A stretch of DNA of 12,160 bases, taken from positions 1 through 12,160 of the forward strand of contig JAGQGA010000099.1 in the NCBI GenBank assembly GCA_020432595.1. Direction: 5' to 3'. Source of the stretch: Anaerolineales bacterium. GTDB taxonomy: Bacteria; Chloroflexota; Anaerolineae; Promineifilales; Promineifilaceae. Positions 6,412-12,160 of this stretch are shown here, one piece after another (positions within the stretch are counted from its first letter, which is position 1; each line of letters starts with the position of its first letter). Both the position numbers and the translations under genes were made by a program. Below the pieces are notes generated by a model, which was not told the DNA's origin, did not search any database, and worked only from the letters and a program-made list of their open reading frames with translations.

Positions 6412-7455
6412 ATGGTCAAAATTAGCGTCATCGTCCCTACCTATAATCGCCTAGCGCGGCTAAAGCGCGTTTTGGCCGGGCTGGAACAGCAAACCTACCC
6501 GCTTACCCAATTTGAAGTGGTCGTGGTTTCCGATGGTGCCAGCGACGGCACCAACGACTATTTGCAAAAATTAGTCAACGAAAACAGGACACCGCTCAAC
6601 CTTCGCCCCGTTTTACAACCCAACCAGGGGGTGGCCGCCGCTCGCAACAACGGCATCAAACACGCCCAGGGTGACTATGTCCTGTTTGTGGATGATGACG
6701 TGGTGCCTGAGCCGCAGCTCATTGCGGAACATTTAAACTGGCACGACAAATATGGCGCGGATGCCGTGGTGCTTGGCCCCATGCTCACCCCGCCCCAGTT
6801 CAACATGCACCCCTGGGTGCTGTGGGAACAGGCGATGCTGGAGAAGCAGTACCAGGCGATGCTGGCAAAGGAGTGGGATCCGACGGCGCGGCAGTTTTAC
6901 ACCGGCAATACGTCGTTGGCACGCTACCACATCGTAGAAGCAGGTGGCTTTGACGCTTCGTTCCGCCGCGCCGAGGATGTGGAATTGGCGTATCGGCTCA
7001 GCGACCGGGGGCTGCGGTTTGTGTTTAACTACCAGGCGGTGGGCTACCATTATGCGGAGCGCAGCTTCCCATCGTGGATTGCCATTCCTTATGCCTATGG
7101 CCGCAATGACGTGATTTTTACCTATGACAAGGGGCAAAGCTGGCTGCTGCCGACCATTTGGAAGGAGTTCCATGGTCGGCATGGGCTGGTGCGGGGGCTA
7201 ACGGCACTGTGTCTGGATCGGCCAGTGTTGGCAAAAACGGCCGTTTTTGCCCTCAAACAAGCCGCCGCCATCGCCCACAAATTCGGCCAGGAACGCCTGG
7301 CCGGCATGGCCTACAGCGGCATCTTCAACCTGCGCCACTACCAGGGCATCGCCGACGAACTCGGCGGGCGCGACCTCTTTTACGCTGGCGTGGCAGGCAA
7401 ACAAGTCCAGCCCCACAACCATGTCGCCCAGCAGCAACTTTTGGCAACGGAGTAA
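6412..7455 (+). CDS. Glycosyltransferase family 2 with C-terminal extension
   Basis: A 347-residue GT2 enzyme starting MVKISVIVPTYNRLARL. Core motifs are VVSDGASDGT, NQGVAAARNNGI, the metal/nucleotide-sugar motif FVDDDVVPEP (Asp94-96) and the acceptor motif FRRAEDVELAYRLSDRG (Glu188-Asp189), all in the expected order. About 90 residues after the catalytic domain form an Ala-rich helical extension with little hydrophobicity. It probably adds one sugar to the EPS repeat unit. It starts two bases after the acyltransferase stop, with AGGA some ten bases upstream. A perfect 22-bp palindrome (7230-7251) lies inside the C-terminal extension, and the coding strand changes from G-rich to C-rich there without breaking the frame. 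Confidence 0.9.
   Translation: MVKISVIVPTYNRLARLKRVLAGLEQQTYPLTQFEVVVVSDGASDGTNDYLQKLVNENRTPLNLRPVLQPNQGVAAARNNGIKHAQGDYVLFVDDDVVPEPQLIAEHLNWHDKYGADAVVLGPMLTPPQFNMHPWVLWEQAMLEKQYQAMLAKEWDPTARQFYTGNTSLARYHIVEAGGFDASFRRAEDVELAYRLSDRGLRFVFNYQAVGYHYAERSFPSWIAIPYAYGRNDVIFTYDKGQSWLLPTIWKEFHGRHGLVRGLTALCLDRPVLAKTAVFALKQAAAIAHKFGQERLAGMAYSGIFNLRHYQGIADELGGRDLFYAGVAGKQVQPHNHVAQQQLLATE
7230..7251. repeat. Perfect 22-bp palindrome inside GT2 gene, centred on AACGGCCGTT
   Basis: GGCAAAAACGG followed directly by its reverse complement CCGTTTTTGCC gives a 22-bp perfect palindrome with no spacer. It is the longest extension of the recurrent AACGGCCGTT core in this window. Being spacerless, it is better suited to a dimeric DNA-binding protein or a cruciform than to an RNA hairpin. 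It is translated as AKTAVFA. Confidence 0.85.
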
Positions 7456-7461
7456 GCAATC

Positions 7462-8061
7462 ATGTTTGAAACCTTCAAAAAAGATGTCCAGCGTTGGATC
7501 GTCCCCGAACAAATCGCCGATCCTTCCGAAGTCACCCTCAGCAAAACCCTTAAACTCTTGCTGCACTACATGCCGCTCCGCGCCATGCTCTGGTTCCGCA
7601 TCGGCTCCTGGCTGCACCAAAAGCACGTTCCCTTCCTCCCCGGCTCCATCCAGCGGCGCATCTACCGCAAATTTGGGCTGGAAATGGTCATCAGCCAAAA
7701 AATTGGCGGCGGTCTCTACATTGCCCACCCCATTGGCACCGTCATTTCTGTCAGCGAACTGGGGGAAAATTGCAGCATTGTTGCCAACGTCACCATTGGC
7801 ATGCGGAACAAATGGGCATTTCCTAAAATTGGCGACCGGGTATTCATCGGTGCGGGTGCCCGTATTTTGGGCGACATCACCATTGGCGATGAAGCCCTTA
7901 TTGGTGCGAATGCTGTTGTTATTCGAGATGTGCCTGCGGGCGCAACGGCCGTTGGCATACCAGCCAAGCTGCTGGACACCAGCGGCAAGGCCGAGCGCAA
8001 ACAGCCCGGCAACCCCAACGAAACATTTCAAACCAGCAGCAATGGCATTGCGGTACACTAG
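7462..8061 (+). CDS. Serine O-acetyltransferase-like LbH acyltransferase (EPS-type)
   Basis: A 199-residue protein with the compact arrangement of EPS-associated CysE-like enzymes: an N-terminal helical part (to about residue 75), then IGGGLYIAHPIGTVIS with the likely catalytic His89, CSIVANVTIGMRNKWAFPKIGDRVFIGAGARILGDITIGDEALIGANAVV, and VPAGATAVGIPAKLL. True serine acetyltransferases have a longer N-terminal domain and sit near cysteine genes. Here the context is all EPS, so sugar acylation is more likely than cysteine synthesis. The last 25 residues are polar and probably disordered. A GGAG ribosome-binding site (7449-7452) inside the end of the GT2 gene lies 9 bases before the ATG. The stop is followed three bases later by the next gene. 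Confidence 0.85.
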   Translation: MFETFKKDVQRWIVPEQIADPSEVTLSKTLKLLLHYMPLRAMLWFRIGSWLHQKHVPFLPGSIQRRIYRKFGLEMVISQKIGGGLYIAHPIGTVISVSELGENCSIVANVTIGMRNKWAFPKIGDRVFIGAGARILGDITIGDEALIGANAVVIRDVPAGATAVGIPAKLLDTSGKAERKQPGNPNETFQTSSNGIAVH

Positions 8062-8064
8062 CTT

Positions 8065-9144
8065 ATGATTCGCGCAACCTTTATTATGGAGCAGCATCTT
8101 GGTCATCGCTCCTATTATGAAAATCTGCGCCAGGTAATTGACGAAAGCCCACACATTGACCCTACCTGGGTGCCTGTAACCTACACCCAGTCGGGCAGCA
8201 TGTGGGAGCGATTGCCGCTTCTCTCGCCCCATGTGCGCGGCACGTTGGCGGGGCGAATGCAGGTTAAACAGGGGTTACGCCAACCAACCGACATTTTTCT
8301 TTTCAATACCCAGGTGCCGGCCGTTTTGGGCGGCACCATTGATCAACCATATCTTCTCGCTACTGATATTACACCCATCCAATATGATCAAATGGCTCAT
8401 TATTACGGCCACCGACCCGATCAGGATGGCATACTCAGCCGCTACAAGCACCAGGCCAACCTGAAAACATTTCAGGGAGCCGCCCGTGTGTTGCCGTGGT
8501 CAAGCTGGACGGCCGATTCGCTGATGCATGATTATGGCGTTGACCCTGACTGCATTGAAGTCATTCCGCCTGGGGTTGACACCACCATCTGGCGGCCCCG
8601 GGAGCAAAGCAGCTTCCGCAAAGCGATGCGTATCCTCTTTGTAGGAGCCGACCTTAAGCGCAAGGGAGGCGACTCCGTGCTGAAAGCGTTCCGCTCATTG
8701 GCTAAAGAGATGGTTGAGCTTATTGTGGTCACTCAGGACAAACTGCCGCTGGAGCAAGGGGTGCGAGTATACAACAATATGAAGCCCAACTCGCCAGAGC
8801 TAATCGCGCTTTATCAATCGTGCGATGTGTTTGTGATGCCCAGCAAGGCCGAGGCGTTTGGCATTGCCGCCATTGAAGCCAGCGCGGTGGGGCTACCGCT
8901 GATCACAACGGCCGTTGGTGGTCTCAAAGATATTGTTGAAGAGGGTAAAACTGGCTTCTTTATCCAGCCAGATGATCATGCAACCCTGGCGCGTCGCCTG
9001 CATCTGCTGGCGAAAAACCCAGGTTTGCGCCGTGAACTGGGTCATGCTGCCCGCCAGCGTGCGGAAACGCAATTCAACAGCTATACCAACGCTGGCCGTA
9101 TCGCCCACATCCTCCAGGAAGTCGTCGCCCAAAAGGTCTGCTAA
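8065..9144 (+). CDS. Glycosyltransferase family 4 (GT-B)
   Basis: A 359-residue GT-B retaining glycosyltransferase. The C-terminal donor-binding domain shows VIPPGVDTTIWRP, RILFVGADLKRKGG, LYQSCDVFVMPSKAEAFGIAAIEASAVGLPLI with the EX7E pair Glu263/Glu271, and VGGLKDIVEEGKTGFF, all diagnostic of GT4. The N-terminal acceptor domain begins RATFIMEQHLGHRSYYENL and is less conserved. It would add a hexose or similar sugar from a nucleotide donor to the growing repeat unit on the cytosolic face. It starts three bases after the acyltransferase stop without a visible ribosome-binding site, and its TAA shares one base with the ATG of the deacetylase gene (TAATG), a sign of translational coupling. Confidence 0.92.
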   Translation: MIRATFIMEQHLGHRSYYENLRQVIDESPHIDPTWVPVTYTQSGSMWERLPLLSPHVRGTLAGRMQVKQGLRQPTDIFLFNTQVPAVLGGTIDQPYLLATDITPIQYDQMAHYYGHRPDQDGILSRYKHQANLKTFQGAARVLPWSSWTADSLMHDYGVDPDCIEVIPPGVDTTIWRPREQSSFRKAMRILFVGADLKRKGGDSVLKAFRSLAKEMVELIVVTQDKLPLEQGVRVYNNMKPNSPELIALYQSCDVFVMPSKAEAFGIAAIEASAVGLPLITTAVGGLKDIVEEGKTGFFIQPDDHATLARRLHLLAKNPGLRRELGHAARQRAETQFNSYTNAGRIAHILQEVVAQKVC

Positions 9145-10733
9145 TGTCATTTCGTTTATTTATTGCCCTGCTGCTTTTAGGGCTGCTGGCAGGCTGCACG
9201 TCCAACGCGCCTGCCAACCCGCCGGCCGGTACGCCCACGCCGCACCCCTTTTTGGCACAAGAAAACCAGGATCTGGGTGATTTGGTAGAAGGGGAAGCCC
9301 TGTTTTCTCAACGACTGCCAACACCGACACCGGAACCAACACCCACGTCTTCGGTGGCGGAGTTTGTGGGGGAAGGAGGGGGGGGAGAAACGGCCGTTTC
9401 TGCCAACATCTTCCGCATCCCCATCCTCATGTACCACCACATAGACACCATCGCTGCCAACGCCGTGGGCAGCGAATTTTTCGTTTCCCCCGCCGCCTTC
9501 CGCCAACAAATGGGGTATTTGGCCGACAACAGCTACACCCCCATTACCCTCAACCAGCTTTCCGCACACCTCAACGACGGCGCAGTGTTACCAGAAAACC
9601 CAATCATCCTTACCTTTGACGATGGCTACAACGATGCCTACGACAACGCCTTCCCCATTCTGCAAGAGTTTGGCTTCACCGGCACCTTTTTCATCATTAC
9701 CGATCTGGCCGATGAGGAGATTGAGGGGTACATGAATTGGGAAAAAATTGCCGAGATGGCTGAGGCTGGCATGAGCATTCAATCCCACAGCCGCACCCAG
9801 GGCGACCCGCGCGGGCGCGAACCGGCCGAACTGCTGGCCGACCTCGCAGCATCACAGCAGGCGATTGCCCGCCACACCAGCACCACCCCCCGATACCTGG
9901 CCTATCCACGTGGGCTTTACAACGACGAGGTGCTGGCAGCGGTGGAAGAAGCGGGGTTTGCTGGGGCGTTGACGGCAAACATGACGTGGCAGGATGGCTT
10001 TGAACGGCCGTTAATCTGGCCCCGCCTCTTTGTCAACCACGATCTACCCGTCGCCGACTTTGCCAACCTCATTACCTTTGCCAACCTCAACAGCCAAGAA
10101 AGGCAAGCTCGCGCCAATGAACGGCTACTGGCTGCCAACATCTACAGCGACAAAGTGGAAGGAGATTGGGCACTAAGCGGCAGCCCTAACAGCGATTGGG
10201 TTGAGCAAGACAGCAACCAGCCCCACCTGGGCGACTATGCCCTGGCCGCCAAGCTGGCGCGCCCCGGCGACTCTCTGCTCTTTCACGTTGCAGAAAACGC
10301 CCAGGGACAATACCACCGCGACCACGTGTACGGCTTTGGCTTCTGGCTCTATAGCGGCGCAGGGGAAATTGCCCCCGACGATCTCAGCATCATCGTCGCA
10401 GGCAGCAACGTCTACCCCTATTGGCGAGCCGATGATGACTCGCTCGACGGGCAAGAGGTGCTAACCTTCTCCGGCCGCCGCCTTTATGGTCTCGATTTTA
10501 GCCGCCCGCTGCCACCCAATACCTGGATTCAGGTGGAAATTATTCTCGACGAATTATTCTACGACCCGCTTTACCTGACCGAAGCGACAACAACCACAAC
10601 GACAGATGCCACGCAAAGCGAGTTTATTATTGACCCCAACTATGAATACGTCACCGGTTTCTATATCGAGGCGGTGGGGGGTCTGTCGCAAACGATTTAT
10701 CTTGACGACGTGCAAATTCTTTTATTGGAGTAA
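9144..10733 (+). CDS. Polysaccharide deacetylase lipoprotein with C-terminal beta-sandwich-like domain
   Basis: A 529-residue lipoprotein. A short signal peptide ends in the lipobox LLAGC (Cys18), followed by a Pro/Thr-rich linker (TPTPEPTPTSS) and a Gly stretch. The NodB-type deacetylase domain begins near IPILMYHHID, with TFDDGYNDAYDNAF (Asp159, Asp160) for catalysis and metal binding. The metal motif reads SHSRTQ: His215 is present, but the second His of HxxxH is Gln219. YPRG follows at 254-257. About residues 330-529 look like a beta-sandwich carbohydrate-binding module ending in IYLDDVQILLLE. It probably removes N- or O-acetyl groups from the exported polymer at the outer membrane face, or binds it if the Gln disables catalysis. 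AAAGG (9132-9136) is 7 bases before the ATG. An eight-G run (9378-9385) precedes the catalytic domain. Confidence 0.85.
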   Translation: MSFRLFIALLLLGLLAGCTSNAPANPPAGTPTPHPFLAQENQDLGDLVEGEALFSQRLPTPTPEPTPTSSVAEFVGEGGGGETAVSANIFRIPILMYHHIDTIAANAVGSEFFVSPAAFRQQMGYLADNSYTPITLNQLSAHLNDGAVLPENPIILTFDDGYNDAYDNAFPILQEFGFTGTFFIITDLADEEIEGYMNWEKIAEMAEAGMSIQSHSRTQGDPRGREPAELLADLAASQQAIARHTSTTPRYLAYPRGLYNDEVLAAVEEAGFAGALTANMTWQDGFERPLIWPRLFVNHDLPVADFANLITFANLNSQERQARANERLLAANIYSDKVEGDWALSGSPNSDWVEQDSNQPHLGDYALAAKLARPGDSLLFHVAENAQGQYHRDHVYGFGFWLYSGAGEIAPDDLSIIVAGSNVYPYWRADDDSLDGQEVLTFSGRRLYGLDFSRPLPPNTWIQVEIILDELFYDPLYLTEATTTTTTDATQSEFIIDPNYEYVTGFYIEAVGGLSQTIYLDDVQILLLE

Positions 10734-10745
10734 TAAGTAAGCGTT

Positions 10746-12160
10746 ATGAAGTTCCGCAATCATTTCTGGATTTTTCTCGGCTTGGTGCTGGTGGCGTGTG
10801 GGCAAGGTGGCGGTGTGTTGCCAACGACCAATGGCGAAACGGCCGTTTCCTTCAATACCAGCGACAACCTTCTGACCATTCACATAGACACCAGCCAAAA
10901 CGTTCATACCATCAGCCCCCTCATCTATGGCTTGTCCGGAGCCACAACCGAATACATAGACGGGCTACAGCCCACGCTCAACAGTTGGGGCGGCAACCCC
11001 AGCACCCGCTACAACTGGGAGCATGGTCGCGCCTGGAATGCGGGCAGCGACTGGTTTTTCCGCAACGGCAACTATGGCTTTCAGGGCGAATCGGCCAGCG
11101 ACGAATTTTTAGCACAGGCACAGGCGACTGACATGGCCGTGCGGCTGGCCGTGCCCACGCTGGGCTGGGTTGCCAAAAACGACGACAACAGCACCTGCTC
11201 CTTCCCGCTGGCAAACGGCGACTGTGGCAATGGCAACAACAGCAACTGCGACTCCCCCAACGAAATGGCTGACCCCAACCGTGCCAACGTCCCCAGCACC
11301 CCCGACACCGTTCGCGCCTGGCTGCGCCACATCAACCAGCAGGGGTTTAATGTGCGCTTTGTGGCAACCGACAATGAGCCTGAGCTATGGGGCTACACGC
11401 ATTACGATGTTCACCCCGACTGCACGACCTACGCCGAGATTTTGCAGACGTTCTTGGCCTATGCAACGGCCGTTCGTGCTGAAATACCCAACGCCGAAAT
11501 CACTGGCCCCGTCACCTGCTGCTGGTGGTATTACTGGAACTCGGCCGCTGGAGACGAAGACAAAAAAGCCAACGACGGACAAGATTTTCTCCCCTGGTTT
11601 TTGGATCAGGTGCGGCAGCACGACGAAGCCAACGGCAGCCGCACGCTGGATGTACTCGACATCCATTACTATCCCGAAGGGGTCTACAATAATAACATTG
11701 AGCCACAAACCGCTGCCCTGCGGCTCCGCTCCACCCGCTCCTTGTGGGACCCCAACTACGCCGACGAGTCGTGGATTGACGAGCCAATCTATCTGCTGCC
11801 GCGCATGAAGCAGCTTTTGGCCGACCATTACCCCGGCACCAAGCTGGGGCTAAGCGAATGGAACTGGGGTGCCGACGACACCATGAACGGGGCACTGGCA
11901 ATTGCCGACGTGCTGGGCATCTTGGGGCGCGAGGATATCTACTTTGCCGCCTATTGGCGCGTGCCGCCGCTGGACAGCCCCGGCTTCAACGCTTTTAAGC
12001 TCTACACCAATTTTGACGGGCAGGGCAGCCGCTTTGGCGACAAGTCGGTGCTGGCGCTGGCAGAAGATGGCGATAAGGTAAGCAGCTATGCGGCGATTGA
12101 CAGCGCGACGGGCAATTTGCACGTGATGCTGGTGAACAAGGGGCTGGATGGGGAAACGGC
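10746..12160 (+). CDS. Lipoprotein glycoside hydrolase family 44 (endo-glucanase/xyloglucanase-like), 3' truncated
   Basis: The frame runs from ATG 10746, 12 bases after the deacetylase stop, to the window edge without a stop (471 codons seen). A signal peptide MKFRNHFWIFLGLVLVAC has a lipobox cysteine at 18, followed by a Gly-rich linker. The catalytic domain matches GH44 strongly: ISPLIYGLSG, NSWGGNPSTRYNWEHG, GSDWFF, ATDNEPELWGYTHYDVHP with the probable acid/base Glu211, LDVLDIHYYPEGVY, RSLWDPNYADESW, PGTKLGLSEWNWG with the probable nucleophile Glu371, and ALAIADVLGILGRE. GH44 enzymes cut beta-1,4-glucans or xyloglucan with retention. Here it would sit on the cell surface and may trim or release the EPS, or digest an external glycan. 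GH44 in a synthesis cluster is uncommon, which makes the context noteworthy. Confidence 0.9.
   Translation, partial: MKFRNHFWIFLGLVLVACGQGGGVLPTTNGETAVSFNTSDNLLTIHIDTSQNVHTISPLIYGLSGATTEYIDGLQPTLNSWGGNPSTRYNWEHGRAWNAGSDWFFRNGNYGFQGESASDEFLAQAQATDMAVRLAVPTLGWVAKNDDNSTCSFPLANGDCGNGNNSNCDSPNEMADPNRANVPSTPDTVRAWLRHINQQGFNVRFVATDNEPELWGYTHYDVHPDCTTYAEILQTFLAYATAVRAEIPNAEITGPVTCCWWYYWNSAAGDEDKKANDGQDFLPWFLDQVRQHDEANGSRTLDVLDIHYYPEGVYNNNIEPQTAALRLRSTRSLWDPNYADESWIDEPIYLLPRMKQLLADHYPGTKLGLSEWNWGADDTMNGALAIADVLGILGREDIYFAAYWRVPPLDSPGFNAFKLYTNFDGQGSRFGDKSVLALAEDGDKVSSYAAIDSATGNLHVMLVNKGLDGET

Larger units (their letters stand above)
2534..11474. repeat. Dispersed palindrome AACGGCCGTT, 11 perfect copies
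   Basis: Perfect copies start at 2534, 3589, 5587, 6068, 7236, 7944, 8907, 9389, 10003, 10838 and 11465. Close variants occur at 415, 714, 4997 and 8316, and the window ends in a possible further copy (AAACGGC). All lie inside genes, in three reading frames: seven read T-A-V, three read R-P and one reads N-G-R. Several extend to longer palindromes (22 bp at 7230, 16 bp at 9386, 14 bp at 5585 and 10836). The element behaves like the HIP1 palindrome of cyanobacteria. It contains CGGCCG, a possible methylation or restriction target. Confidence 0.9.

Noticed and set aside
7462..8061. Genuine cysE (cysteine biosynthesis)
   Set aside because: The protein is shorter at the N-terminus than CysE and its neighbours are all EPS genes; an EPS acyltransferase is more likely.
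7198..8232. Long antisense open frame of 344 codons
   Set aside because: It lies opposite two clearly recognisable genes (GT2 and acyltransferase); its product shows no family motifs and is explained by codon bias of the sense genes.
11170..11808. Thr/Pro-rich 212-codon open frame on the + strand
   Set aside because: It overlaps the GH44 catalytic domain in another frame; the GH44 frame has unmistakable catalytic motifs, while this one is low complexity.

Overview
The window is a stretch of an extracellular-polysaccharide (EPS/capsule) biosynthesis locus. It carries 12 genes, all on the + strand and mostly packed head to tail with gaps of 0 to 25 bases, so they probably form one transcription unit entered before base 1 and left after base 12160. 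GC is moderately high. The mix of an EPS locus, two type-II lipoproteins with Pro/Thr-rich or Gly-rich linkers, GT9/GT2/GT4 enzymes and an extremely frequent AACGGCCGTT palindrome fits a Chloroflexota bacterium (Anaerolineae-like). That placement is an inference and no marker gene in the window settles it.

Layout. 1-359: C-terminal part of a Wzx-type flippase. 378-1094: a CpsD/CapB-like P-loop protein with degenerate nucleotide-binding motifs. 1097-1240: a 47-residue membrane miniprotein. 1254-2822: an O-antigen ligase/polymerase (Wzy)-type membrane protein. 2847-3983: a GT9 (heptosyltransferase-like) enzyme. 4117-4698: a left-handed beta-helix (LbH) acyltransferase. 4782-5708: a GT2 enzyme. 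5795-6409: a second LbH acyltransferase. 6412-7455: a second GT2. 7462-8061: a serine-acetyltransferase-like LbH enzyme. 8065-9144: a GT4. 9144-10733: a polysaccharide-deacetylase lipoprotein. 10746 to the end: a lipoprotein GH44 glycanase, cut by the window edge. The two gaps that flank the first acyltransferase (3984-4116 and 4699-4781) are filled with hairpin-forming repeats; 5709-5794 shows nothing convincing.

How the genes could work together (inference): four glycosyltransferases build a lipid-linked repeat unit, three acyltransferases decorate sugars, the flippase exports the unit, the Wzy-like protein polymerises or ligates it, and two membrane-anchored surface lipoproteins, a deacetylase and an endo-glycanase, trim or modify the polymer outside the cell. 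The degenerate CpsD-like protein would sit where a chain-length regulator ATPase normally sits.

The strongest unexplained signal is at DNA level. The perfect palindrome AACGGCCGTT occurs 11 times, always inside genes and in all three reading frames. At most copies the coding strand flips from G-rich just before the palindrome to C-rich just after it. This looks like a genome-wide DNA-processing signal and not a protein-level constraint.
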